Below, piece after piece: positions 33,625-41,422 of a stretch of DNA of 64,000 nt; the first letter of the stretch is position 1; each line of letters begins with the position of its first letter. The stretch comes from Bradyrhizobium sp. BTAi1 (GTDB lineage Bacteria > Pseudomonadota > Alphaproteobacteria > Rhizobiales > Xanthobacteraceae), in NCBI RefSeq assembly GCF_000015165.1, contig NC_009485.1, positions 3,801,501 through 3,865,500 of the forward strand, in the 5' to 3' direction. The notes beneath the pieces were generated by a model. The model was given only the letters and a program-made list of their open reading frames with translations, was not told the DNA's origin and searched no databases. Both the position numbers and the translations under genes were made by a program.

Positions 33625-34332
33625 TCAGCCGAAGCGGAAGTCCAGCAGATTGACGAAGGACTGCAGCTCGATCTCATAGCGATGCACGAGACCGGCATCG
33701 CCCTCGCGTGCGGCACGGCCGATCTCGCCCGCGCTTGCTGTGGCGCCGTCGATCAGGCGGCGGAATTCGGCCTGGCTCGCAACGTCCGGCGTCGCCAGGC
33801 CGCTGCAGCGCTGCAGCCGCTCGCGCAGCGCGGTGCCGGCCTGGACGACATCGCCGGCATCTGCCTTGCCCGCCGCGAACCGTATCGCGGCGTTGCGCAA
33901 CTCGTTCATGACAGGTGACAGGCCGAACACGCAATCGCTGAGCTCGACCACGCCGGCCTCGCGTCTGAAGGCGTGAAGCGACTGGCGCAACGCGGCAATG
34001 GCCGCCGCAGCGCGGGCACCATCACCCGCGGCCAGCGCTTCGTCCGCCTGCTTCAGGCGATCGTGTCCAGTGGCGATCAGCGCGGCGAAGGATTGGGCCG
34101 AAGACGGCGCATTGGAGCGCTCGGCGAGCCTGGCCCAGGCGGTCCGGGCGTCGTCGAGCTCGAGCTGCGCCAAGCCCACATTGCCGGTGCGCCCATAACT
34201 CGCGGCTGTGCGCAGGCTGGCCATCGCCGCGTGCATGAAGGCCGCAACATCCGCGTTCTCTTCGGTGTGCCCGCGTATGCCATGCGCGAGGCATGACAGC
34301 ACGAGCGACAGCAGGATGGCGCGGCGCAGCAT
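33625..34332 (-). CDS. Exported helical protein of unknown function within the sox cluster
   Basis: A 235-residue protein with a signal peptide (MLRRAILLSLVLSCLAHGIR). The rest is almost entirely helical and Ala-rich (AAMASLRTAASYGRTGNVGL, AQLELDDARTAWARL, then GDGARAAAAIAALRQSLHAF). Two cysteines (LSDCVFGLS and LQRCSGLA) are far apart. I recognise no domain. It lies between soxV and soxW on the opposite strand and shares the promoter region with soxW, including the SoxR-type repeat at 34350, so it is probably in the same regulon. Four-helix sensor or c-type-cytochrome folds look possible, but there is no CxxCH. Confidence 0.65.
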   Translation of the reverse strand: MLRRAILLSLVLSCLAHGIRGHTEENADVAAFMHAAMASLRTAASYGRTGNVGLAQLELDDARTAWARLAERSNAPSSAQSFAALIATGHDRLKQADEALAAGDGARAAAAIAALRQSLHAFRREAGVVELSDCVFGLSPVMNELRNAAIRFAAGKADAGDVVQAGTALRERLQRCSGLATPDVASQAEFRRLIDGATASAGEIGRAAREGDAGLVHRYEIELQSFVNLLDFRFG

Positions 34333-34349
34333 CGAATGTCCCTTCTCAC

Positions 34350-34365
34350 ATTCTACTATTCGAAT
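34350..34365. promoter_or_regulatory. Candidate SoxR operator ATTC-N8-GAAT before soxW
   Basis: A perfect ATTC-TACTATTC-GAAT. As I recall the literature, SqrR of Rhodobacter recognises ATTC-N8-GAAT. The site sits between the starts of the divergent helical-protein gene (34332) and soxW (34414). Confidence 0.7.
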
Positions 34366-34413
34366 ATTATGTATCGAAATTCCATGGACTTGGCAAAGCG
34401 CGCGAGCAGGCTG

Positions 34414-35004
34414 ATGATGACGAACCGGACGATGACCCGACGCGATCTGGTTGCGCTGCTGCCTGCAGCAGCCGCGTTCGGCGCCATACACACGCCGGCG
34501 CGCGCCGACGCGGTGCTCGGCGATGACGGGCTCTATCACCAGTCCTGGTTCCTCAACAGTTTCCTGGATCTGCGCGAGGACCTCGAGAGCGCCTCGTCCG
34601 AGGGCAAGCGGCTTGCTGTGATGTGGGAGCTGCGCGGCTGTCCCTATTGCCGCGAGACGCATCTGGTGAACTTCGCCGATCAAGCGATCGCGGACTACAT
34701 CCGCGCCAATTTCGAGGTGCTGCAACTCAACCTGCTCGGCGCGCGCAAGGTGATCGATTTCGATGGCCGGGAGCTGACCGAGAAGGAGCTCGCCGAGCGC
34801 TACGCGATCCGATTCACGCCGACGTTCCAGTTCTTTCCGCCGTCGGTCGACGGCGTTGCAGCCAAGGAGCCGCTTGCACGCGAGGTGGCGCGCGCGCCCG
34901 GCTATCTCAAGCCGCCGCATTTCCTCGCGATGTTCCGCTTCGTACGCGACAAGGCCTATGAGCGCGGCTCGTTCCGCGACTATCTCACGTCGTCGAAGGG
35001 TTGA
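34414..35004 (+). CDS. soxW: SoxW: periplasmic thioredoxin
   Basis: A 196-residue thioredoxin-fold protein with a signal of Tat-like form (MTRRDLVALLPAAAAFGAIH, cleaved near ARADA). The redox site is MWELRGCPYCRETHL (Cys-Pro-Tyr-Cys, about residues 77-80), and RYAIRFTPTFQFFPP holds the cis-Pro. It receives electrons from SoxV. The start is uncertain. The two ATGs at 34414/34417 have GCAGG upstream and lie past the operator. ATGs at 34384 and 34336 are in frame, but the latter would run through the operator. It is the last gene before the soxX promoter. Confidence 0.82.
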   Translation: MMTNRTMTRRDLVALLPAAAAFGAIHTPARADAVLGDDGLYHQSWFLNSFLDLREDLESASSEGKRLAVMWELRGCPYCRETHLVNFADQAIADYIRANFEVLQLNLLGARKVIDFDGRELTEKELAERYAIRFTPTFQFFPPSVDGVAAKEPLAREVARAPGYLKPPHFLAMFRFVRDKAYERGSFRDYLTSSKG

Positions 35005-35027
35005 GTGCGCTGCCGCATCGAATTCGG

Positions 35028-35057
35028 TTGACATTAATCACATTATCAAATCATAAT
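35028..35057 (+). promoter_or_regulatory. soxX promoter with an overlapping SoxR-type site
   Basis: TTGACA (35028-35033), an 18-nt spacer and CATAAT (35052-35057) form a good sigma-70-type promoter. ATTA-TCAAATCA-TAAT (35042-35057), a variant of the ATTC-N8-GAAT repeat, covers the -10. A repressor bound here would block RNA polymerase. The first gene, soxX, starts at 35130. Confidence 0.65.
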
Positions 35058-35129
35058 TTATGAATATGATGGACCGTAAGTCCGTCGCATCAGCAGGCGA
35101 GGGGAAGCCTCGTCGGTCAGGGTGGAAAC

Positions 35130-35573
35130 ATGCGCCGTTTGATTCCGGCCGCCTTGCTCTGCGTGTTGCTGTCGGCAACCGCGCGAGGTGACGAGCCGAT
35201 CAGGCTCGACATCGTCGACTATGCGATTCCAAAATCCCTGACGGGTGCGCCCGGCAATGCCGAGGCCGGCAAGAAGGTGTTTCTGACGCGGACGCTGGGT
35301 AACTGCCTTGCCTGTCATCAGGTCTCGGCGCTGAAGTCGGAAGAGTTTCACGGCGAGTTCGGTCCGTCGCTGGATGGCGTCGCGACCCGCTACAATACGG
35401 CGCAGCTGCGCCTGATCGTTGCCGATCCCAAGCGCATTTTCACCGACACGGTGATGCCCGCCTTCTACAAAAACGACGGACTCAATCGGGTCAGGCCGGA
35501 ATTCGTCGGCAAGTCCGTCCTCACGGCCGCGCAGGTCGAGGACGTCGTCGCGTTTCTCGAAACATTGAAATAA
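35130..35573 (+). CDS. soxX: SoxX: monoheme cytochrome c of the SoxAX complex
   Basis: A 147-residue exported c-type cytochrome. The signal peptide is cleaved near ATARG. The heme site CLACH (about residues 58-62) is followed by GPSLDGVATRYNTAQLRLIV, and FYKNDGLNRVRPEF carries the distal-side region. With SoxA it oxidatively joins thiosulfate to the SoxY cysteine. It is the first gene of soxXYZABCD, with its promoter at 35028. GTCAGGGTGG precedes the ATG. The gap to soxY is 20 nt. Confidence 0.92.
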   Translation: MRRLIPAALLCVLLSATARGDEPIRLDIVDYAIPKSLTGAPGNAEAGKKVFLTRTLGNCLACHQVSALKSEEFHGEFGPSLDGVATRYNTAQLRLIVADPKRIFTDTVMPAFYKNDGLNRVRPEFVGKSVLTAAQVEDVVAFLETLK

Positions 35574-35593
35574 CCGCCTCTGGAGGATGATGC

Positions 35594-36046
35594 ATGGGCG
35601 CAATCAACAGACGACAGGCGTTCCTTCTCGGTGGCGGTTTCGTCGCCTTGACGGTGCTGCCGATGGCCGCCAACGCCGAGCCGAGCAACGACGCGGCCGA
35701 GCTGATCAAGAAGTTCACCGGTGGCAAGGAAGCGGCCAAGGGCAAGATCACGCTCGATCTGCCTGAGATTGCCGAGAACGGCAACACTGTGCCGCTCGCG
35801 CTCACGGTCGAAAGCCCGATGACGGCCGAGAACTACGTCAAGGAAGTGCTGTTCGTGGCCGACGGCAATCCCAATGCCGGCGTCGCGACTCTGATGTTCA
35901 CGCCGATGTCCGGCAAGGCGGAGGCGTCGATCCGCATCCGTCTGGCGCAGACCCAGAACGTGATCGCGGTCGCGAAGATGAGCGACGGCTCGCTGTTCAC
36001 CGAGCGCAAGACGGTCAAGGTCACCATCGGCGGCTGCGGCGGCTGA
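35594..36046 (+). CDS. soxY: SoxY: sulfur-carrier subunit
   Basis: A 150-residue periplasmic protein with a Tat signal (NRRQAFLLGGGFVAL). The C-terminus KVTIGGCGG is the swinging arm whose cysteine carries the sulfur intermediates in Sox oxidation. SoxY pairs with SoxZ, the next gene (15-nt gap). All family landmarks are intact. Confidence 0.95.
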   Translation: MGAINRRQAFLLGGGFVALTVLPMAANAEPSNDAAELIKKFTGGKEAAKGKITLDLPEIAENGNTVPLALTVESPMTAENYVKEVLFVADGNPNAGVATLMFTPMSGKAEASIRIRLAQTQNVIAVAKMSDGSLFTERKTVKVTIGGCGG

Positions 36047-36061
36047 GACAGGAGAGAGAAC

Positions 36062-36388
36062 ATGGCAGACAAGCCGCGGATCAAGCTTCCGAAGGAAGCC
36101 AAGAAGGGCGAGATCATCCAGATCAAGACGCTGGTCTCGCATCTGATGGAATCGGGCCAGCGCAAGGATGCACAGGGCAAGCCGATTGCACGCAAGATCA
36201 TCAACAAGTTCACCTGCGAGTTCAACGGCAGGCCGGTGTTCTCCTGCGCGCTGGAGCCGGCGATCTCGGCGAACCCATACATCCAGTTCGACGCCAGGAT
36301 CGACGAGGAGGGCACCTTCAAGTTCGCCTGGACCGATGACGACGGCTCGGTGGTGACAGCCGAGGAAAAGATCGCGCTGAAGGCCTGA
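36062..36388 (+). CDS. soxZ: SoxZ: partner of the sulfur carrier SoxY
   Basis: A 108-residue immunoglobulin-like protein without its own signal peptide. It is exported as a complex with SoxY through the SoxY Tat signal. Typical motifs are IQIKTLVSHLMESGQRKD, NKFTCEFNGRPVFSC and FKFAWTDDDG. The length is normal. AGGAGAGAGA precedes the ATG. Confidence 0.95.
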   Translation: MADKPRIKLPKEAKKGEIIQIKTLVSHLMESGQRKDAQGKPIARKIINKFTCEFNGRPVFSCALEPAISANPYIQFDARIDEEGTFKFAWTDDDGSVVTAEEKIALKA

Positions 36389-36421
36389 CCGGAATCGTGT
36401 GATCGCTACGGGGAGTGACGG

Positions 36422-37246
36422 ATGTCCATTCGCTACGGTTCTCTCGCTGGTCTGGCGACGGCTGCGCTGGTCCTCTCGGCGGTCGCGACCTCCGGCGAGG
36501 AGCTGGAACGCAAGGGCATTCCGGCGCCTCCCGGTCACGTGTTCCAGACCATCATTTCGGGCTATCAGTTCCGCACCAAGGAAACCCGCGCGCTGCAGGA
36601 CGACGACCTGGAGAATCCGGGTTTTCTCGCCGTGGAGCGTGCGGCCGATGTCTGGAAGACGGTCGACGGCGGCGAAGGCAAGTCGTGCATGAGCTGCCAC
36701 GGCGAGGCCGAAAAGACCATGAAGGGCGTCGGCGCGGCCATGCCGAAATGGAGCGAGAAGCTCAACAAGCCCGTCAATCTCGAGCAGCAGATCAACATCT
36801 GCCGCACCGAGCACATGAAGGCGGAGCCCTGGGCGTTCAAGTCCAAGGAGCTGACGGACATGACGACCTTCGTGCGCTTCCAGTCGCGCGGCCTGCCGGT
36901 GGCGGTGAAGGCCGACGGTCCGATGTCGCCATGGTTCGAAAAGGGCAAGGAGATCTACTACACGCGCGTCGGCCAGCTCGATCTCGCTTGCGCCTCCTGC
37001 CACGAGAAGAACAACGGCAAGTTCATGCGCGCCGATTTTCTCAGCCAGGGCCAGACCAACGGTTTTCCGACCTACCGGCTGCGCGATCAGCGCCTGATCC
37101 CGCTGCACGAACGCTTCGAGGGCTGCATGTTCGACGTGCGCGGCGTACCCTACAAGCCGCTGTCGGACGAGTTCCTCGCGCTCGAGCTCTACGTCGCCTG
37201 GCGCGGCATCGGTCTGCCCGTCGAGACACCGTCGGTCCGCAACTAG
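36422..37246 (+). CDS. soxA: SoxA: diheme cytochrome c subunit of SoxAX
   Basis: A 274-residue exported cytochrome with two heme-binding motifs, CMSCHGEAEKT (about residues 90-94) and CASCHEKNNG (about 190-194), so it is the diheme type. The C-terminal catalytic cysteine lies in RFEGCMFDVRG (about residue 237). This cysteine ligates the active-site heme and takes part in forming the SoxY-thiosulfate conjugate. A signal peptide ends near ATSGE. It lies 33 nt after soxZ. Confidence 0.93.
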   Translation: MSIRYGSLAGLATAALVLSAVATSGEELERKGIPAPPGHVFQTIISGYQFRTKETRALQDDDLENPGFLAVERAADVWKTVDGGEGKSCMSCHGEAEKTMKGVGAAMPKWSEKLNKPVNLEQQINICRTEHMKAEPWAFKSKELTDMTTFVRFQSRGLPVAVKADGPMSPWFEKGKEIYYTRVGQLDLACASCHEKNNGKFMRADFLSQGQTNGFPTYRLRDQRLIPLHERFEGCMFDVRGVPYKPLSDEFLALELYVAWRGIGLPVETPSVRN

Positions 37247-37270
37247 CTGCGGACACAAGGAAGACACATC

Positions 37271-38965
37271 ATGATATCGCGTCGCGAATTCGTTCAGGTC
37301 GCGTTGGCGGCGGCTGCCCTGACGGGCGGCGCCAGCCTCGCGGGCACATCCCGCGCCTTTGCGCAACAGAAGCTGACCGAGAAGGAGCTTCTGGCGTTCG
37401 ATCCGCTCGGAAACGTCACCCTGGTGCATGTCACAGACATCCACGGCCAGCTGATGCCGCTTTATTTCCGCGAGCCCTCGACCAATCTCGGGGTCGGCGA
37501 CGCCAAGGGGCAACCGCCGCATGTCACCGGCAAGGAGTTTCTGACGCGGTTCGGCATTGCGCCCGGATCGTCGTCCGCCTATGCGCTGACCTCGGAGGAT
37601 TTCGAGGCGCTTGCCAAGACCTACGGACGGATCGGCGGACTCGATCGCGCCGCGACCGTCATCAAGGCGATCCGCGCCGAGCGCGGCGACAAGGTCGCGT
37701 TGCTCGACGGCGGCGACACCTGGCAGGGGTCCTGGTCGTCGCTGCAGACCCGCGGCCAGGACATGATCGACTGCATGGCGTTGCTGAAGCCGGATGCGAT
37801 GACCGGGCATTGGGAGTTCACCTACGGCACAGAGCGCGTCAAGCAGGCGGTCGACGGGCTCGGCTTTCCGTTCCTCGGCCTCAACATCCGTGACACCGAG
37901 TGGAATGAGCCGGCGTTCGAGGCCTCGACGATGATCGAGCGGGGCGGCGTCAAGATCGCAGTGCTCGGCCAGGCCTTCCCGTATACACCGGTGGCCAATC
38001 CGCGCTGGATGATCCCGAACTGGTCGTTCGGCGTGCGCGAGGAGGATGTCCAGACCCAGGTCGACAAGGCGCGCAAGGCCGGCGCCGGGCTGGTGGTGCT
38101 GCTGTCGCACAACGGCTTCGACGTCGACCGCAAACTGGCCAGCCGCGTCAAGGGTCTCGACGTCATTCTCACGGGCCACACCCATGATGCGCTGCCCGAA
38201 GCGGTCAAGGTCGGCAAGACGCTGCTGATCGCATCCGGCTCCTCCGGCAAGTTCGTGTCGCGGCTCGATCTCGACGTCAAGGATGGCGAGGTCAAGGCCT
38301 ATCGCTACAGGCTGATCCCGCTGTTCTCCGACGTGATCACGCCGGATACGGCGATGGCAGCCAAGATCGCTGAGGTGCGCAAGCCGTTCGCGGCCGATCT
38401 CGGCCGCGCGCTCGGACGCACCGAGACGCTGCTGTACCGCCGCGGCAACTTCAACGGCACGTTCGACGATCTGATCTGTCAGGCTCTGCTGCAGGAACGC
38501 GATGCGGAGATTGCGCTGTCGCCGGGCTTCCGCTGGGGCACCAGCGTCATGCCGGGCCAGGACATCACCTTCGAGGACGTCACCAACGCCACCGCGATCA
38601 CCTATCCCGCGGTCTATCGCATGGGCATGACCGGCACGCGCCTCAAGGAAATCATCGAGGACGTGGCCGACAATCTGTTCAATGTCGACCCCTACTACCA
38701 GCAGGGCGGCGACATGGTCCGCATCGGCGGCATGTCCTACGCGATCGACGTCAACAAGCCGCAAGGACAGCGCATCTCCGACATGCGCCTGATCAAGACC
38801 GGCGCGGTGATCGATCCGGCGCGCGAGTATCAGGTCGCCGGCTGGGCCAGCGTCAACGAGGGTACGCAGGGCCCGCCGATCTGGGAGGTCGTGTCGGGCT
38901 ATCTGCAGCGTCAGAAAACCGTTCGTCTCGAGCCCAATCGGGCCGTCAAAGTCTCCGGAGTGTGA
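37271..38965 (+). CDS. soxB: SoxB: sulfate thiol esterase (thiosulfohydrolase)
   Basis: A 564-residue dimanganese enzyme with a Tat signal (SRREFVQVALAAAALTGG). It hydrolyses the sulfone group from SoxY as sulfate. Metallophosphatase-fold motifs are intact: VHVTDIHGQ, RIGGLDRAA, LDGGDTWQGS, MTGHWEFTYG, LLSHNGFDVD and TGHTHDALPE. The 5'-nucleotidase-like C-terminal domain follows. SoxB is the usual marker gene for Sox thiosulfate oxidation. It starts 24 nt after soxA, and its stop is 5 nt before the soxC ATG. Confidence 0.95.
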   Translation: MISRREFVQVALAAAALTGGASLAGTSRAFAQQKLTEKELLAFDPLGNVTLVHVTDIHGQLMPLYFREPSTNLGVGDAKGQPPHVTGKEFLTRFGIAPGSSSAYALTSEDFEALAKTYGRIGGLDRAATVIKAIRAERGDKVALLDGGDTWQGSWSSLQTRGQDMIDCMALLKPDAMTGHWEFTYGTERVKQAVDGLGFPFLGLNIRDTEWNEPAFEASTMIERGGVKIAVLGQAFPYTPVANPRWMIPNWSFGVREEDVQTQVDKARKAGAGLVVLLSHNGFDVDRKLASRVKGLDVILTGHTHDALPEAVKVGKTLLIASGSSGKFVSRLDLDVKDGEVKAYRYRLIPLFSDVITPDTAMAAKIAEVRKPFAADLGRALGRTETLLYRRGNFNGTFDDLICQALLQERDAEIALSPGFRWGTSVMPGQDITFEDVTNATAITYPAVYRMGMTGTRLKEIIEDVADNLFNVDPYYQQGGDMVRIGGMSYAIDVNKPQGQRISDMRLIKTGAVIDPAREYQVAGWASVNEGTQGPPIWEVVSGYLQRQKTVRLEPNRAVKVSGV

Positions 38966-38970
38966 CGACG

Positions 38971-40254
38971 ATGTCGAAGGACAAATCAGTTTCCTCACTC
39001 CCGCGCGCCTCGCGCCGCGGTTTCCTGACCGCCGCCGGTGGCCTCGCGGCCACTGCGATCGCCGCGCCGGCCCGCGCCGGCGCAGGCAATCCGGCCAACC
39101 AGCCGCCGAACGTACCGGAATGGACGCGTACCCTCGGCGAGGGCGTGGCCGTGCGTCCCTACGGCAAGCCGTCGAAATTCGAGAAGGACGTCGTCCGGCG
39201 CGACGTCGAATGGCTGACAGCCTCGCGGGAATCCTCGGTCAGCTTCACGCCGCTGCATGAGCTCGAAGGCATCATCACGCCGAACGGGCTGTGCTTCGAG
39301 CGCCATCACGGCGGCGTGGCCGATGTCGATCCGGCCGATCACCGACTGATGATCCATGGCCTGGTCGAGCGGCCGCTGCTGCTTTCGCTCGACGAGCTCA
39401 AGCGCTTTCCGCGCGTCAACCGCATCCACTTCATGGAATGCGCGGCGAATTCCGGCATGGAATGGCGCGGCGCCCAGCTCAATGGCTGCCAGTTCACGCA
39501 TGGCATGATCCACTGCGTGCAATACACCGGCGTCTCGCTGCGGACGCTGCTGGAAGAGGCCGGCGTCAAGTCCAGCGGCAAGTGGCTGCTGGTGGAGGGC
39601 GCCGATTCCGCCGCGATGGATCGCAGCCTGCCGACCGAGAAGGCGCTCGACGACTGCATCATCGCCTACAAGATGAATGGCGAGGCGCTGTATCCCGAGC
39701 AGGGCTATCCGATGCGTCTGGTGGTGCCGGGATGGCAGGGTAATCTCTGGGTCAAGTGGCTGCGCCGCATCGAGGTCGGCGACCAGCCCTGGCACACCCG
39801 CGAGGAGACCTCGAAGTACACGGATCTGCTACCAAATGGCAAGGCGCGGCGCTTCACTTGGTCCATGGATGCGAAGTCGGTGATCACGAGCCCGAGCCCG
39901 CAGGCGCCGATCAAGCACGGCAAGGGGTTCACCATCGTCTCGGGCCTGGCCTGGTCGGGCAACGGCAAGGTCAAGCGCGTCGACGTGTCGCTCGATGGTG
40001 GCCGCAGCTGGTGGCCGGCGCGGCTCGACGGCCCGGTGCTCGATAAGGCGCTGACCCGCTTCTACTACGAGTTCGACTGGAACGGCGAGTCGCTGCTGCT
40101 GCAGTCGCGGGTGCAGGACGAGACCGGCTATGTGCAGCCGTCCAAGGCCGAGCTGCGCAAGGTGCGCGGCTACAACTCCATCTATCACAACAATGGCATC
40201 CAGACCTGGCACGTGCAGGCAAATGGTGAGGTCGAGAATGTCGAGGTCGCCTAA
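38971..40254 (+). CDS. soxC: SoxC: molybdenum subunit of sulfane dehydrogenase
   Basis: A 427-residue sulfite-oxidase-family protein with a Tat signal (SRRGFLTAAGGLAATAIAAP). The Moco-binding cysteine is in HFMECAANSGMEWRG. The dimerisation domain fills the last 120 residues (KRVDVSLDGGRSWWPA). SoxCD removes electrons from the SoxY-bound sulfane, allowing complete oxidation to sulfate without sulfur globules. A GTG at 38962 overlapping the soxB stop is an alternative start. I prefer the ATG at 38971, ten bases after GGAG. It overlaps soxD by 17 nt. Confidence 0.93.
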   Translation: MSKDKSVSSLPRASRRGFLTAAGGLAATAIAAPARAGAGNPANQPPNVPEWTRTLGEGVAVRPYGKPSKFEKDVVRRDVEWLTASRESSVSFTPLHELEGIITPNGLCFERHHGGVADVDPADHRLMIHGLVERPLLLSLDELKRFPRVNRIHFMECAANSGMEWRGAQLNGCQFTHGMIHCVQYTGVSLRTLLEEAGVKSSGKWLLVEGADSAAMDRSLPTEKALDDCIIAYKMNGEALYPEQGYPMRLVVPGWQGNLWVKWLRRIEVGDQPWHTREETSKYTDLLPNGKARRFTWSMDAKSVITSPSPQAPIKHGKGFTIVSGLAWSGNGKVKRVDVSLDGGRSWWPARLDGPVLDKALTRFYYEFDWNGESLLLQSRVQDETGYVQPSKAELRKVRGYNSIYHNNGIQTWHVQANGEVENVEVA

Positions 40255-40951
40255 GCTGATCATTGCAGCCGTCGCGCTCGCCGCGCTTGCCGGCTCGGTC
40301 GCGTTCGCCGGTGGTCCGGGCGAGAAGACCGAATCCCAAGCCGAGGCCAAGCCGGCGCAGCGCTTCAACATCGGCCGGGCGCCGAGCGCCGACGAAATCC
40401 GCGGCTGGGACATCGACGTGCGTCCGGACGGGCAGGGCCTGCCAGTCGGCAAGGGCACCGTCGCCCAGGGCGAGAAGCTGTTCATGGATAATTGCGCGAG
40501 CTGCCATGGCGAGTTCGGTGAGGGGGCCGGGCGTTGGCCGGTGCTCGCCGGCGGCAAGGGCTCGCTGACATCAGACAATCCGGTCAAGACGGTCGGCTCC
40601 TACTGGCCGTACGCCTCGACGCTGTTCGACTACGTCCGCCACGCGATGCCTTTCGGCAGCCCGCAATCGCTGAAGGTCGACGAGTACTACGCGCTGGTCG
40701 CCTATGTGCTCTATCTGAACGACGTGATCACCGATCAGAACTTCGAGCTGAGCAACAGCAATCTCGCCACGATCAAGATGCCGAACGAGGGCGGGTTCAT
40801 CATGGACGACCGGGCGACGAGCGAGAAGGCGTTCTGGCAGAAGGAGCCCTGCATGAAGAACTGCATCGCGCCGGTCAAGATCACCGGACGCGCGACCGCG
40901 GTCGACGTCACGCCGGAAGACAAGGATGGCAAGCCGCGAGGCGTCGAGTGA
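40238..40951 (+). CDS. soxD: SoxD: cytochrome subunit of sulfane dehydrogenase, short monoheme form
   Basis: A 237-residue exported cytochrome c. The signal peptide ends near SVAFA. One heme motif, CASCHGEFGEG (about residues 87-91), is followed by TLFDYVRHAMPFGSP and YALVAYVLYLND, the family's axial-Met region. Paracoccus SoxD has about 380 residues and two hemes. The second, C-terminal cytochrome domain is absent here. The C-terminus instead has a Cys pair, EPCMKNC. GAGGTCGAGA precedes the ATG, inside the end of soxC. Its stop overlaps the next start (GTGA). Confidence 0.9.
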   Translation: MSRSPKLIIAAVALAALAGSVAFAGGPGEKTESQAEAKPAQRFNIGRAPSADEIRGWDIDVRPDGQGLPVGKGTVAQGEKLFMDNCASCHGEFGEGAGRWPVLAGGKGSLTSDNPVKTVGSYWPYASTLFDYVRHAMPFGSPQSLKVDEYYALVAYVLYLNDVITDQNFELSNSNLATIKMPNEGGFIMDDRATSEKAFWQKEPCMKNCIAPVKITGRATAVDVTPEDKDGKPRGVE

Positions 40952-41412
40952 GGATTGCCGGATGCAGCCGCCGCAGGATGCTGTCGGCGGTCGCATCCGT
41001 CTTCCTGGTCGCCAGCGGGTGTGGATCCGTTGCCGTCGCGGCCGAGCCGCACAGGCTCGCGCTGCAGATCAGCGACGAGGAGCCGGCCAAGATGCGCGCG
41101 GTGCTCGACGTCGCTGCCAATGTCTCGCGTCACTATTCGGGCGAAGGCGACGAGGTCGAGATCGTGATCGTGGCCTTCAATGGCGGCCTCGACATGCTGC
41201 TGGCCGATCGGTCGCCTGTGAAGGAGCGGGTGATGGGCTTCGCGAAGTCGATGCCCAATGTGAGCTTCATCGCCTGCGGCAACACGTTGGAGACGCTGGC
41301 GGGCAGGGAGGGACGGCAGCCGCCGTTGCTCGAGGGCGTCACCGTGGTCAAGACCGGGGTCGCGACCCTGTTGGAACTGGCTGAGAAGAACTGGACGATC
41401 GTGCGTCCCTGA
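40948..41412 (+). CDS. Exported DsrE-like protein (first of two)
   Basis: A 154-residue protein with a Tat-like signal (CSRRRMLSAVASVFLVASG) and one DsrE/DsrF-like domain (about residues 40-154). That domain has RLALQISDEEPAKMRAVLDV, IVIVAFNGGLDMLL and a cysteine at the family's reactive position (VSFIACGNTLETL). DsrE proteins carry sulfur as persulfide on this cysteine, usually in the cytoplasm. Exported forms are found with sox genes. The start is GTG at 40948, overlapping the soxD stop; an ATG at 40978 is possible but would lose the twin Arg. It is translationally coupled to soxD, so it is part of the sox operon. Confidence 0.78.
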   Translation: MRIAGCSRRRMLSAVASVFLVASGCGSVAVAAEPHRLALQISDEEPAKMRAVLDVAANVSRHYSGEGDEVEIVIVAFNGGLDMLLADRSPVKERVMGFAKSMPNVSFIACGNTLETLAGREGRQPPLLEGVTVVKTGVATLLELAEKNWTIVRP

Positions 41413-41422
41413 GGGTTTGACG

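Noticed and set aside
35465..38998. An 1177-codon minus-strand frame opposite soxX-soxB
   Set aside because: It is antisense to seven textbook sox features and is a by-product of G+C-rich codon usage.
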